64,000 nucleotides of DNA from Ignavibacteria bacterium (GTDB lineage Bacteria > Bacteroidota > Ignavibacteria > Tepidaquicellales > Tepidaquicellaceae). The position numbers were made by a program, and so were the translations under genes. Below, in pieces: positions 19,098 through 28,351 of the stretch. The notes beneath the pieces are model-generated. The model did no database searches and was not told the DNA's origin. It was given only the letters and a program-made list of their open reading frames with translations. Within the stretch, counting starts at the first letter, position 1; the number at the start of each line of letters is the position of its first letter. The stretch covers positions 186,001-250,000 of the forward strand of contig JADJTX010000004.1 of the NCBI GenBank assembly GCA_016710985.1, read 5' to 3'.

Positions 19098-19890
19098 CCG
19101 AATTTAGCGAATTATTTCTGAACCTGAATTAAACGAATTTTTCGAATTACACGAATTCAATTTTAATTTAAAGTTTAATGAATAGTTTAATGAATTGTCA
19201 GGTTATTGCACAAAACTGAAGTTTAGTTTATACAAAATTCTGTGAATTCCGGCAATTCGTTTTAGTTCAGAACCTGAATTTAGCGAATTATTTCTGAACC
19301 TGAATTAAACGAATTTTTGGAATTACACGAATTAGTTCTGAACCTGAATTTAGCGAATTTTTCGAATTACACGAATTCAATTTTAATTTAAGGTTTAATT
19401 AATAGTTTAATGAATTGTCAGGTTATTGCACAATCTGAAATTTAACATACAATTCTGTGAATTACAGAAATTCGTTAAATTCGAGTTCAAAATAATATAA
19501 TCTAATGATTTGTCAGTATTGCACAAAACTGAAGTTTAGTTTATACAAAATTCTGTGAATTCCGGCAATTCGTTTTAGTTCAGAACCTGAATTTAGCGAA
19601 TTTTTGAATTACACGAATTAGTTCTGAACCTGAATTTAGCGAATTTTTCGAATTACACGAATTCAATTTTAATTTAAGGTTTAATTAATAGTTTAATGAA
19701 TTGTCAGGTTATTGCACAATCTGAAATTTAGATTATACAACATTCTGTGAATTACAGAAATTCGTTAAATTCGAGTTCAAAATAATATAATCTAATGATT
19801 TGTCAGTATTGCACAAAACTGAAGTTTAGTTTATACAAAATTCTGTGAATTCCGGCAATTCATTAAATTCGAGTTCAAAATTATTAAATA
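19098..19890. repeat. Long direct repeats of about 290 bp, with internal palindromes
   Basis: The block GTTCTGAACCTGAATTTAGC starts at 19335 and again at 19621 (286 apart). The block starting GCACAAAACTGAAGTTTAG is at 19208, 19521 and 19811. The unit contains interleaved inverted motifs (CGAATTTTTCGAATTACACG, and ATTCTGTGAATTCCGGCAATTCG). About 2.7 units fill the 820-base gap before the thiolase. No ORF is supported. Confidence 0.8.
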
Positions 19891-19911
19891 GAAAGGAACC
19901 TAATCAATCCA

Positions 19912-21123
19912 ATGAAAGAAGTTTATATAGTCGACGGTTTGCGCACAGCAATAGGAAAGCACGCGGGTGCATTGAAAGATGTGAGACCTGATGACATGGC
20001 AGCTATGCTGATCAGGGAAATAGTGAAAAGAAATTTCGATCCTGATAATATCTCAAAAGAAGAGATTGAAGATGTCATACTCGGAAACGCTAACGGAGCG
20101 GGAGAGGAGAACAGGAACATTGCAAGGATGTGTGTTCTTCTTGCGGAGCTGCCGGTTACTATTGGCGGAGTGACGGTCAACAGGTTATGCGGTTCCGGTA
20201 TGCAGGCGTTCATTGACGGCGTTAGAGGGATCAGAAACGGTGAAGGAGAATGCTATTTAGCCGGAGGTGTTGAATCCATGACCAGAGCGCCGTTTGTGTT
20301 AGGAAAAAATCCCGAATCGTTCGGAAGAAAAGCGGAGATGTACGATACTACTATCGGGTGGAGATTTACAAATCCCAAACTGGCAAAAATGTATCATCCT
20401 TATTCAATGGGTGAGACAGCTGAAAATGTTGCCGAGAAATATAAAATCACGCGGGAGAGGCAGGATGAATTTGCTTTTAATTCACAGATGAAAGCAAAGG
20501 CTGCGATCGAATCGGGTAAATTCAAAGATGAGATATATCCCGTTGAAATATTTTCAAAGAAAGAAAATATATTATTTGATACAGATGAATTTCCGAGATT
20601 TGATACTACCCTAGAAAAACTGGCAAAACTCAAGCCTGCTTTCAGGGAAGGCGGAACTGTTACAGCAGGTAATTCGAGCGGAATCAATGACGGAGCTAGC
20701 CTGATCTTGATAGCTTCAGAAGACTTTGTGAAGAAACATAATTTAAAGCCGAGAGCAAGATTCGTTTCTTCTGCAGTAGCCGGAGTCGATCCTTCCTGCA
20801 TGGGAATTGGACCTGTTCCTGCAACCAAAAAAGCATTATCAAGAGCCGGACTAAAAATAAGTGACATTGATCTGATAGAATTGAATGAAGCATTTGCCGC
20901 TCAGAGTCTTGCATGCATTGATGAATTGAAACCTGATCCTGAAAAAATAAACATCAACGGAGGAGCAATTGCTCTCGGACATCCATTAGGCAGCAGCGGT
21001 TCGAGGATCTTAATTACATTATTAAATGAACTTGAGAAGCAGAATAAAAAAACCGGACTCGCGACGATGTGCATTGGAGTGGGGCAGGGGATTGCGACTG
21101 TTATAGAGACAATTAATAATTAA
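19912..21123 (+). CDS. Acetyl-CoA acyltransferase (thiolase)
   Basis: The protein has 403 residues, the usual thiolase length. The acyl-accepting cysteine is C93 in NRLCGSGMQAF. NEAFAAQ, the GHPLGSSGSRI histidine motif and the second cysteine in MCIGVGQGIA are all present, so it should be active. The start region (VDGLRTAIGKHAGAL, VRPDDMAAMLI, GEENRNIARM) is closest to the 3-oxoadipyl-CoA/acetyl-CoA group (PcaF/FadA/AtoB-like). It makes or cleaves 3-ketoacyl-CoA in fatty-acid or aromatic degradation. There is no adjacent partner gene, so the exact substrate is open. Confidence 0.92.
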   Translation: MKEVYIVDGLRTAIGKHAGALKDVRPDDMAAMLIREIVKRNFDPDNISKEEIEDVILGNANGAGEENRNIARMCVLLAELPVTIGGVTVNRLCGSGMQAFIDGVRGIRNGEGECYLAGGVESMTRAPFVLGKNPESFGRKAEMYDTTIGWRFTNPKLAKMYHPYSMGETAENVAEKYKITRERQDEFAFNSQMKAKAAIESGKFKDEIYPVEIFSKKENILFDTDEFPRFDTTLEKLAKLKPAFREGGTVTAGNSSGINDGASLILIASEDFVKKHNLKPRARFVSSAVAGVDPSCMGIGPVPATKKALSRAGLKISDIDLIELNEAFAAQSLACIDELKPDPEKININGGAIALGHPLGSSGSRILITLLNELEKQNKKTGLATMCIGVGQGIATVIETINN

Positions 21124-21300
21124 TAATTAATAATTAATAATTACAAATTACAAATTACAGATTTCATATGTCAGATGTCAGAAGTCAAACGTCAGATGTC
21201 AGATTTTGCATGTAACGCATAAGGGATATTATTAGAGATCTAAAATCTAAGATCTGAGATCTAAAATTCCAAATTCGAAATCCCAAATTCCAAATCGTAA
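21118..21300. repeat. Mixed short tandem repeats between thiolase and pgsA
   Basis: The AATTAAT-type heptamers overlap the last codons of the thiolase gene. They are followed by imperfect CAGATGT/CAAACGT and GATCTAAAA words and CCAAATT words. Units are short and degenerate. No regulatory site is recognisable. Confidence 0.6.
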
Positions 21301-21303
21301 AAG

Positions 21304-21888
21304 ATGTCATTCCCTAATCAGTTATCGTTGTTAAGAATAATTTTAGCGCCGGTATTTCTGTATTTATTTCTCTCGGAAATCCCGCTGTACAGGAAATTAT
21401 CTTTGCCGGTTTTTTTCATTGCGGTACTGACTGACTGGTATGACGGGTGGCATGCAAGGAGATACGGATTGATAAGTAAGGCGGGAATATTCTTAGATCC
21501 TCTTGCTGACAAAATACTTACATCAGCAGCATTTATCGGATTTTATATGTTGGGAATCATGCCGCTGTGGATGGTTTTGATAATTGTAATAAGGGACATT
21601 ACGATAACCTTGCTTCGCTCTTATCAGGAGATCAACGGAAAGACCATGAAGACATCATTTGTTGCAAAGACAAAAACATTCATTCAGATGACATATATTT
21701 TCTTAATAGTTGTACTGGTCTGTTCAGGTTCATTTGATTTTGTTGATGAAAATTTTAAAAACTCTGTAAATGAGTTTTTGCATTCCGGCCTGAATTTTTA
21801 TCTGATACTTTTCGTGACATTACTTACTCTTTATACAGGCATCACATATTTTTTCGAAAAGAATGACAAAATAATTAAACCCGCTTAA
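21304..21888 (+). CDS. pgsA: CDP-diacylglycerol--glycerol-3-phosphate 3-phosphatidyltransferase
   Basis: The 194-residue membrane enzyme joins glycerol-3-phosphate to CDP-diacylglycerol, the committed step to phosphatidylglycerol. The full CDP-alcohol phosphotransferase motif is present: D44xxDG48xxAR52 ... G61xxxD65xxxD69 (in DWYDGWHARRYGLISKAG). Hydrophobic segments at about 8-24, 33-44, 74-95, 115-140 and 160-178 fit the family. The start SFPNQLSLLRI is typical (PNxLTxxR). The pgpA gene, for the next step, follows 3 bases after its stop, so the two form an operon. Confidence 0.93.
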   Translation: MSFPNQLSLLRIILAPVFLYLFLSEIPLYRKLSLPVFFIAVLTDWYDGWHARRYGLISKAGIFLDPLADKILTSAAFIGFYMLGIMPLWMVLIIVIRDITITLLRSYQEINGKTMKTSFVAKTKTFIQMTYIFLIVVLVCSGSFDFVDENFKNSVNEFLHSGLNFYLILFVTLLTLYTGITYFFEKNDKIIKPA

Positions 21889-21891
21889 TAC

Positions 21892-22422
21892 TTGAGATTT
21901 ATTAAAGAGAAAAAGATCATTGATGCAACTGTTAAAATAAATTTCTTCGAAAATATATTTTCAAGCTTTTTTTTTACCGGTTACTTTCCCAAAGCCAGCG
22001 GAACAGTCGCAAGCGCGGCATCTCTTCTGATCTTTTACTTTAAATTTTTTCAGGATCCTTTCATTCTGTTCATACTGATTGCAGTTTGTTTCATAGCAGG
22101 TATATATACTTCTAAAGTAATGATAAAGCGATTCGGTGATGACCCTTCGGTAGTTGTAATAGATGAAGCAGTCGGTATGTGGCTTACGGTATTAATTTAT
22201 ATGATCTTGCATTCTATTCCGATGGATTTGTTTCAACTTACAATTTGTTTCTTTGCATTCAGATTTTTTGATATTACAAAAATCCAGCCGGCAAAATATT
22301 TTGACAAGCTGAATTCCGGATTCGGGATAATGATGGATGATGTAATCGCCGGGGTCTATGCGGGACTTCTAGCGTATGTGATCATTATATCATACATAGT
22401 CATTTTAACATTTTACCCATAA
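21892..22422 (+). CDS. pgpA: Phosphatidylglycerophosphatase A
   Basis: The 176-residue protein removes phosphate from phosphatidylglycerophosphate made by PgsA. Family motifs are present: the FFTGYFPKASGTVAS start, then DDPSVVVIDEAVGMW with the acidic metal-site residues, FFDITKIQPAKYFDK, and GFGIMMDDVIAGVYAGL. Three to four membrane segments are seen. The start is a TTG at 21892; no ATG gives the conserved N-terminus. It is translationally close to pgsA. Confidence 0.93.
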   Translation: MRFIKEKKIIDATVKINFFENIFSSFFFTGYFPKASGTVASAASLLIFYFKFFQDPFILFILIAVCFIAGIYTSKVMIKRFGDDPSVVVIDEAVGMWLTVLIYMILHSIPMDLFQLTICFFAFRFFDITKIQPAKYFDKLNSGFGIMMDDVIAGVYAGLLAYVIIISYIVILTFYP

Positions 22423-22443
22423 TAGTTAGTAGTTATTAACTAA

Positions 22444-22600
22444 ATAGAGACTTCTGAAAAACACTCATTGTCATTCCCGCATGCTTTTAGCGGGAATCCA
22501 ATCACGAAGTTTTTAAATTAAAATATCACTTTGTTGAATGGATTCCCGCCAAGAGCACACGGGAATGACAAACTTCGCTTAATTTATCAGAAGTTCCTAA
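22444..22600. mobile_element. MITE-like inverted-repeat element (GTCATTCCCGC type)
   Basis: The ends are AGAGACTTCTGAAAAA (left) and TTATCAGAAGTTCCT (right), imperfect inverted repeats. Inside, TGTCATTCCCGC ... GCGGGAATCCA on the left mirrors TGGATTCCCGCC ... GGGAATGACA on the right. There is no ORF. The same end sequence occurs in the element at 45852. Confidence 0.6.
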
Positions 22601-22648
22601 ATTCTTAATTCTTAATTCTTAAATCTTAATTCTTAAATCTTAATTCTT
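22601..22648. repeat. 8-bp tandem repeat, unit TTAATTCT / TTAAATCT
   Basis: About six units, ending directly at the cinA start codon. There is no room for a conventional ribosome binding site. Confidence 0.8.
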
Positions 22649-22649
22649 T

Positions 22650-23189
22650 TTGAAAGCGAAAATAATAACTATAGGTGATGAAATACTAATCGGGCAGATA
22701 GTCAACACTAATGCTGCGTTTATTGGAGACAAACTTTTTTCGATCGGAATTACGGTTGAAAAGACAGTAGTCATTGGTGATGAGGAGAAAATATTGCTTT
22801 CCGAATTTGAAGACTCAATTAAAAATTATGATGTAACGATAATCACCGGCGGTTTGGGTCCGACTCATGATGATATTACAAAACCAACTTTAGTGAAATT
22901 TTTCAGAGATGAATTAGTCACGGATATTAAAGTCCTGGAGCATGTAAAGAATATTTTTAAGTCAAGAAATCTGAAAATGCCTGCAGTCAATGAAGCGCAG
23001 GCGCTTGTTCCGAAGAATTCCACTGTGATATGGAATGCAAACGGAACAGCTCCCGGGATCTGGATCGAGAGGGATAACAAAGTTTTCGTTGCCGTGCCCG
23101 GCGTGCCCTTTGAGATGAAGGCAATGATGGAAAATGAGATCGCTGAAAAGCTTAAGAAAAATTCTCATTACAGACAGACACTGTACTGA
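22650..23189 (+). CDS. cinA: CinA, N-terminal molybdopterin-binding-like half
   Basis: Starts at a TTG (MKAKIITIGDEILIGQIVNTN, the standard CinA start). It continues through TIITGGLGPTHDDIT, MPAVNEAQALVPKNS and GTAPGIWIERDN to VFVAVPGVPFEMKAM. This half is the CinA/COG1058 domain, an NMN- and ADP-ribose-related hydrolase in studied members. The frame breaks near 23170. The remaining part of the same protein is the next entry. A one-base change would restore a full CinA of about 420 residues. Confidence 0.88.
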   Translation: MKAKIITIGDEILIGQIVNTNAAFIGDKLFSIGITVEKTVVIGDEEKILLSEFEDSIKNYDVTIITGGLGPTHDDITKPTLVKFFRDELVTDIKVLEHVKNIFKSRNLKMPAVNEAQALVPKNSTVIWNANGTAPGIWIERDNKVFVAVPGVPFEMKAMMENEIAEKLKKNSHYRQTLY

Positions 23190-23200
23190 AACAAAAGACC

Positions 23201-23908
23201 TTGCTGACTACAGGAGCGGGTGAGTCAACTTTAAACGAAATGCTCGGAGATGTAAGAGAAATCATCGGTGAAAGTAAGTTAGCTTTTCTCCCCTCACAGG
23301 TTGGCGTAAGGCTGAGAATAAATGTAGAAGGGAAGAATGAGGAAGAAGCTTCTGCTAAACTGGAGAATATTGAGAATAAGATAAGATCTAAAATTAAGGA
23401 TTTTATATACGGAGTGAATGATGAAGAGCTCGAGAAAGTGATAGGAAAAATTTTAACTGACAGGAAGCAAACGCTGTCAGTTGCAGAGTCATGCACCGGT
23501 GGATTCATATCTTCGAAAATTGTCAGCGTGCCGGGAAGCTCTGGATATTACATTGGCGGAGTATGTGTCTATTCCAATATTGAAAAAATAAAGTTGCTGA
23601 ATATTAAAGAAGATACACTTAAGAAACACGGAGCTGTGAGCCGTGAAACAGCTATAGAAATGGCTGAAGGTGTAAGAGAAATAATGAACACGGATTTTGC
23701 AATATCAACGACGGGCATTGCAGGTCCTACCGGAGGAACAGCCGATAAGCCCGTCGGACTGGTATGGATAGGATTTTCAGGCAGGAAAAAAAAATACGCC
23801 ATGAGTTTTTTATTCGGCAGCAACCGGGAAATTAACATACAAAGGTCTTCACAAAGAGCGCTGGAGATTTTAAGAAGAGAGCTCCTGGGAATTGAGATGA
23901 AGTTTTGA
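23201..23908 (+). CDS. cinA: CinA, C-terminal part with PncC nicotinamide-nucleotide amidase domain
   Basis: The frame is open from about 23168 (TDTVLKQKTLLTTGAGEST). The TTG at 23201 is only the first start-like codon and not a true start. After a middle domain (REIIGESKLAFLPSQVGVRL) comes the CinA C-terminal domain: LSVAESCTGGFISSKIV with the catalytic serine, GGVCVYSN, KHGAVSRETAIEMAEG, STTGIAGPTGG and KPVGLVWIGF. It deamidates NMN for pyridine-nucleotide salvage. It is intact apart from being separated from its N-terminal half by a frameshift. Confidence 0.88.
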   Translation: MLTTGAGESTLNEMLGDVREIIGESKLAFLPSQVGVRLRINVEGKNEEEASAKLENIENKIRSKIKDFIYGVNDEELEKVIGKILTDRKQTLSVAESCTGGFISSKIVSVPGSSGYYIGGVCVYSNIEKIKLLNIKEDTLKKHGAVSRETAIEMAEGVREIMNTDFAISTTGIAGPTGGTADKPVGLVWIGFSGRKKKYAMSFLFGSNREINIQRSSQRALEILRRELLGIEMKF

Positions 23909-24096
23909 AGAAACAAACGCCGGTACAAATCAGAGAAAAAACTTTCCGGGAATGACATGACTTATCATAATATTGTCCGAATTTGAAAAATATCAGCAGT
24001 ATAAAAAAAAACAATGTGTTAGCTTTTTAATGTTGAAACACAATCCTCATAGTTTTATATTATCAACACAATTTTTTTTAAAAATAAATACAAACA

Positions 24097-26100
24097 ATGA
24101 AAAACTTTTATTCTTTATTTAAAAGTGGTTTCACCGGTCTCGTCATAGTAATTGTTTTTACATTTATTGGAATGGAAGTATTTCAGGGACAAAAGACTAG
24201 TAATATTTTTAACTATGACGAAAGTGATCCATATATAGACAGACCTACGAAAGAAGCTTTAACACATGTAATAGAAAGTCCGGATGCATCGGTTCTTATT
24301 ACAGATACATTAGGATTCGATAATTTTCAGATAGGAATCAGTAATGCAGAACAGATGATTGTTACCAATCCCAGAAATCCTCTTCAGATGCAGTTTGGAG
24401 TGAACGGCGGCAGCGGACAGCAGGCATTTTATACTGCTAATGGTCATGACTGGACTATGAGTAATCCTGCTTATCATTCTTCAACCTGCTGTGATCCATG
24501 GTCAGCATGGGATAGTCTGGGAGTTTTGACTTATGCATCTGGAGTAAGCGGTCAGTATGTTTACAAATCAACCAACGGCGGAGCCACTTACGGATCGGCG
24601 ATACTGTCTGTGTCAGGAAATGACAGAAACACTGTTGCTGTCGATCAAACCGCCGGACCGTATTCTAATTATTTATATGCAGCAATTACTCCGGGAAATT
24701 TTTCAAGAAGTACAGATCAGGGAGCTACCTGGACTACAACTTACAGTGCTTCTAATACCATTCCCGGTGTCATGATAGCTGTCGGTCCAAACGGCAGTGT
24801 TCAGGGTGGTTGTGTTATGTATGTTACCAATACAGGATCAACAGCAAATGTGACATATACTTTTCATCGTTCTACAGACGGAGGCGTGACATTTTCGTCG
24901 ATGTCATCCATTGCAGTTGCGGGTTATGTCGGTACATTAAATACAGCGGGAAGACTTGTAATAAATAACGGCAGAACACGTCCGTATCCGATGATAGCAA
25001 TGGACAACAGCTATGGCCCGAAAAGAGGAAGATTATATCTGGTCTATGCTTCCAATGTACCGGCAGGAAATGCAAACAAACCGGATGTAATTTTACAATA
25101 TTCAGATGATCAGGGCGCAACATGGTCAAACAGGATAACTGTGAACGATAATGCAAATCCTGAATTAAGTGACCAATGGTTCCCCGCAATATGGTGTGAA
25201 AAGGAAACGGGAAGACTTTATATCAAATGGTATGACACGCGGGAAAATCCGGCAACTTATGCTGTCAATGTTTATGCAACCTATACAGATGATGGTGGTG
25301 CGACTTTTGCTCCAAATCAGAAACTTACAACACAATCATGGATATATCCGACTCCGGCTTGTGGTCCGAATCAGAATTGTTACAGAGGGGACTATGACGG
25401 AATGACTGCTAACACAAAATCATCTTTTTCAGTATGGTACGACGGCCGTGCGGGTACATATCAAAACATAGGCGCATACTTTCCTGATTTTGCCATGAAA
25501 GTAAATCCTGCAACAGTTGGAATTAATAATGGTAATTTCACAACTTTCATGACAGTAGTTCCTGCCGTAAAGTTATTTACTGATACAGCAACTTTTTCAG
25601 CAACGATTACTCCTACTCCGGCTGCCGGAGCATTAACGGTTTCATTTCCAAACGGGAATAAGTTAACATCATATCCTGATTCAGTTTTAGTCCGCGTTAA
25701 TGCGGCTCCGGGTACATCTGCCGGAACATATACAGTAACAGTGAAAGGTAACGGATCAAACGGAACACCGGTTCATATGAGAACAGTTACTCTCAATGTT
25801 GGTTTAGTCAGTGTGATTGATGAAAACGGAATTCCGGAGAATTATGAGCTATTCCAGAATTATCCGAATCCGTTCAATCCTGTTACTACTATAAATTACA
25901 GTTTGAAAAATCAAACGAACGTAAAGATCAATATTTATGATGCTTCGGGAAAATTAGTTGAATCAATGGATAAGGGAATGCAAAGACCCGGAATTCATTC
26001 TGTGAATTTCAACGGAGCTGAAATATCATCAGGCGTTTACTACTATGAATTGTTGACTGAATATTTCTCTGACACGAAGAGAATGATGCTGATCAAATAA
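24097..26100 (+). CDS. Secreted BNR/Asp-box (sialidase-fold) protein with T9SS sorting tail
   Basis: The protein has 667 residues. The N-terminus is hydrophobic (FTGLVIVIVFTFIGMEVFQG), an atypical signal sequence or anchor. At least four Asp-box motifs are visible (STNGGATYG, STDQGATWT, STDGGVTFS, SDDQGATWS, TDDGGATFA), typical of exo-sialidase-like propellers. The catalytic arginine triad of true sialidases cannot be confirmed by eye. From about 585 the T9SS type A tail follows: NYELFQNYPNPFNPVTTI, INIYDASGKLV, and the final MMLIK. It should be exported and cell-surface-attached by the Por system. The substrate is unknown. Confidence 0.85.
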   Translation: MKNFYSLFKSGFTGLVIVIVFTFIGMEVFQGQKTSNIFNYDESDPYIDRPTKEALTHVIESPDASVLITDTLGFDNFQIGISNAEQMIVTNPRNPLQMQFGVNGGSGQQAFYTANGHDWTMSNPAYHSSTCCDPWSAWDSLGVLTYASGVSGQYVYKSTNGGATYGSAILSVSGNDRNTVAVDQTAGPYSNYLYAAITPGNFSRSTDQGATWTTTYSASNTIPGVMIAVGPNGSVQGGCVMYVTNTGSTANVTYTFHRSTDGGVTFSSMSSIAVAGYVGTLNTAGRLVINNGRTRPYPMIAMDNSYGPKRGRLYLVYASNVPAGNANKPDVILQYSDDQGATWSNRITVNDNANPELSDQWFPAIWCEKETGRLYIKWYDTRENPATYAVNVYATYTDDGGATFAPNQKLTTQSWIYPTPACGPNQNCYRGDYDGMTANTKSSFSVWYDGRAGTYQNIGAYFPDFAMKVNPATVGINNGNFTTFMTVVPAVKLFTDTATFSATITPTPAAGALTVSFPNGNKLTSYPDSVLVRVNAAPGTSAGTYTVTVKGNGSNGTPVHMRTVTLNVGLVSVIDENGIPENYELFQNYPNPFNPVTTINYSLKNQTNVKINIYDASGKLVESMDKGMQRPGIHSVNFNGAEISSGVYYYELLTEYFSDTKRMMLIK

Positions 26101-26149
26101 TAGCAATTAATTTTGTATTGAACATTGATCATTGAAAATTAACCATTGT

Positions 26150-26183
26150 AAAAAGCCGTGTGGAGAGATTCACACGGCTTTTT
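26150..26183 (+). terminator. Rho-independent terminator
   Basis: AAAAAGCCGTGTG, loop GAGAGATT, CACACGGCTTTTT. A 9-bp GC-rich stem with a T-run, 50 bases after the BNR gene. Confidence 0.85.
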
Positions 26184-26210
26184 AATTATTGAATCTCTTT
26201 TAATGGATGA

Positions 26211-26280
26211 TAATACACAATACACAATACACAATACTCAATACTCAATACTCAATACCTATATACTCAATACTTTCTAA
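26211..26280. repeat. Heptamer array, units CAATACA and CAATACT
   Basis: About eight 7-bp units between the terminator and the PNGase F-like gene. It ends about 15 bases before the TTG start. Confidence 0.85.
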
Positions 26281-26292
26281 AATGAAGGCGGT

Positions 26293-28218
26293 TTGAAAAT
26301 CATATTTACTCTATTAATACTCATAGCTACGGATATTGTATTTTCTGAAAATGGAGATACAATTAATATTGTAACTCACAATAAAACGAAAGTTGTAACT
26401 GACCCCTCGAAAGGTTTTAATGCATATAAAAGCTGGAGCGTGTTTCCTTCGGAAGACATTAAATACAGAAGAGCAATTTTATATGTAACTTATCAATGTC
26501 CCGACAGTCAGAGATGCGGTGAGTGGGATTACATTGATAATATTTATTTGAGAAGAAGAGGAAGCGTGAATGATACTGCTCTTGACATCGAACTTGCGCG
26601 AATGATCTCACCATACGGCTCGCGATTTACGCCGGACTGGAAATTCACCTGGAAAGCTGACATAACTGACTTTTCATTTCTGCTTCATGACTCAGTCGAA
26701 ATAGAATTTAATCACACAGGTTACGAAAGCAATACAGACAGAGGCTGGCTTGTCACTCTTGATTTCGAATTAACTGAAGGACCTCCGGTAATGGAGATTC
26801 TCGGCTTTGAAAAATTATGGACAGGAAATTTTCCATACGGCGACAGCAAAGATGATATTGAAAATTATCTGAAACCGGTTTCTTTTGAAAACAAATTAGG
26901 GGCGGACATTGTCAGACTCAGGATCTTACAAACAGGTCACGGGATGGATGACTTTGAGAACTGTGCAGAGTTTTGTAATAAATACAGGAAGATATATTTC
27001 AATAATGAGTTGATTGAGCAAAAGCAGATATGGCGCGAATGCGCTGACAATCCTTTATTTCCGCAGGCGGGAACATGGATCTTTGACAGAGCTAACTGGT
27101 GTCCGGGAGCAATGGTTATTCCTGATACATATGAATTTAAAATTACAGATAGTTCCGAAAATACAATTGACATAGATATGGAACCGTATGTAAATCCAAA
27201 CAAACCGTCGGCTAATTATGTGTTCAGCTCGTATTTGTTTTATTATAAAAAACCGACAGCAGTTCATGATCTCACGATTGAAGAAATAATTTCTCCGAGC
27301 GATGAAGAGATTTATTCAAAAGATAACCCTTTGTGTATGGATGGGAAAGTGTTGATAAAAAATAATGGTTCAGAGCCTTCATTCGAACGGAAAATAATTG
27401 TGTATGGATTCGGAGAATTTCCTATGGGACTGACTTTCATTTCAGACACGATAAATCCCGGAGAATCAGTGTATAAAGTTCTTCCGAAAATGTTTACAGA
27501 GCAGCCAAAAGATGGTAAAGGAGAATTTAACATTAGAATCAAAGAACTCAACTATGAAGATGAATATCCTTTGGATAACTCAAAGACTGTGTTTGCGGAA
27601 GTTCCTCCGGTATGGGACCGCGACATTAAAATTTTATACAGGACAAACAAAAATCCTTTAGGTACAATTCTCTCGATGAAAGATAATTATAAAAATGAAT
27701 ACCTTGGGTGGAAGCCTGATAAGCCCGATACCTTATATGAATTCTATTTTGAAAATTTGAAACCGGGCTGTTATGAACTTACAATTAAAGATACCGCAAA
27801 TGACGGACTGGACTTTTGGTTCAATCCGGAAGGAGGATACGGTTATGTGAGGGTGACAGATAAGGAAGGTAAGCTGATTAAAGCTTTTAATTCTGATTTT
27901 GGAAGTGGGATAAGACAGCAGTTTATTGTAACAGATACGCCTGCGGTAAAAGAAGACATCACACCGATTCTTAATATATTTCCGATAAGAAATCCCGGTA
28001 AATTCTTTTGCGATATTTTTTTAAATGAAAGACAGAGTGTAACTTTAGAAATCACAACTGAAGATAAAAAGAAAATTGTTTATAAAAAAAAGTTAAAGAA
28101 ATTTAAAGACGGGATGGTAGATGTTGATATAAGTAAAGTTCCGGACGGATTTTATTTTGTGAATGTGGTATCGAAAGATAAAACGGTATCGAAGAAGATG
28201 AAAGTGAAAAGAGATTAG
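26293..28218 (+). CDS. Secreted PNGase F-like protein (peptide-N-glycosidase family)
   Basis: The protein has 641 residues from a TTG start. Signal peptide MKIIFTLLILIATDIVFS is followed by an N-terminal PNGase F-type domain with the WDYIDNIYL stretch after CGE (an acidic residue there is catalytic in the family). A C-terminal PNGase F-type domain carries GHGMDDFENCAEFCNKY, ECADNPLFPQAGTW and FDRANWCPGA, characteristic of the two-domain jelly-roll amidase. It would remove N-linked glycans from glycoproteins. The rest (from about 330) adds beta domains and a tail resembling the T9SS sorting domain (ILNIFPIRNPGKF ... KKMKVKRD) without the NYPNPF core. Function is assigned by motif, not by proof of activity. 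Confidence 0.8.
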   Translation: MKIIFTLLILIATDIVFSENGDTINIVTHNKTKVVTDPSKGFNAYKSWSVFPSEDIKYRRAILYVTYQCPDSQRCGEWDYIDNIYLRRRGSVNDTALDIELARMISPYGSRFTPDWKFTWKADITDFSFLLHDSVEIEFNHTGYESNTDRGWLVTLDFELTEGPPVMEILGFEKLWTGNFPYGDSKDDIENYLKPVSFENKLGADIVRLRILQTGHGMDDFENCAEFCNKYRKIYFNNELIEQKQIWRECADNPLFPQAGTWIFDRANWCPGAMVIPDTYEFKITDSSENTIDIDMEPYVNPNKPSANYVFSSYLFYYKKPTAVHDLTIEEIISPSDEEIYSKDNPLCMDGKVLIKNNGSEPSFERKIIVYGFGEFPMGLTFISDTINPGESVYKVLPKMFTEQPKDGKGEFNIRIKELNYEDEYPLDNSKTVFAEVPPVWDRDIKILYRTNKNPLGTILSMKDNYKNEYLGWKPDKPDTLYEFYFENLKPGCYELTIKDTANDGLDFWFNPEGGYGYVRVTDKEGKLIKAFNSDFGSGIRQQFIVTDTPAVKEDITPILNIFPIRNPGKFFCDIFLNERQSVTLEITTEDKKKIVYKKKLKKFKDGMVDVDISKVPDGFYFVNVVSKDKTVSKKMKVKRD

Positions 28219-28345
28219 TTAAAAGTTGAAAGTTAAAAGTTGAAAGTTCCCAATTGTCTTGAGAAGAATAACTAATAAGTTTAATTTGCATGTAAATTAC
28301 CGAATACTTAATACCTAATACTCAATACTCAATACCCAATACTAA
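28219..28345. repeat. Mixed short tandem repeats
   Basis: AGTTAAA/AGTTGAA words follow the PNGase-like gene. An ATACTCA/ATACCTA heptamer array (28306-28345) leads into the next start. Confidence 0.7.
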
Positions 28346-28351
28346 AACAAA

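Noticed and set aside
23152..23508. Long minus-strand ORFs opposite cinA and other genes
   Set aside because: They are shadows of strongly recognisable genes in the opposite strand and have no family features.
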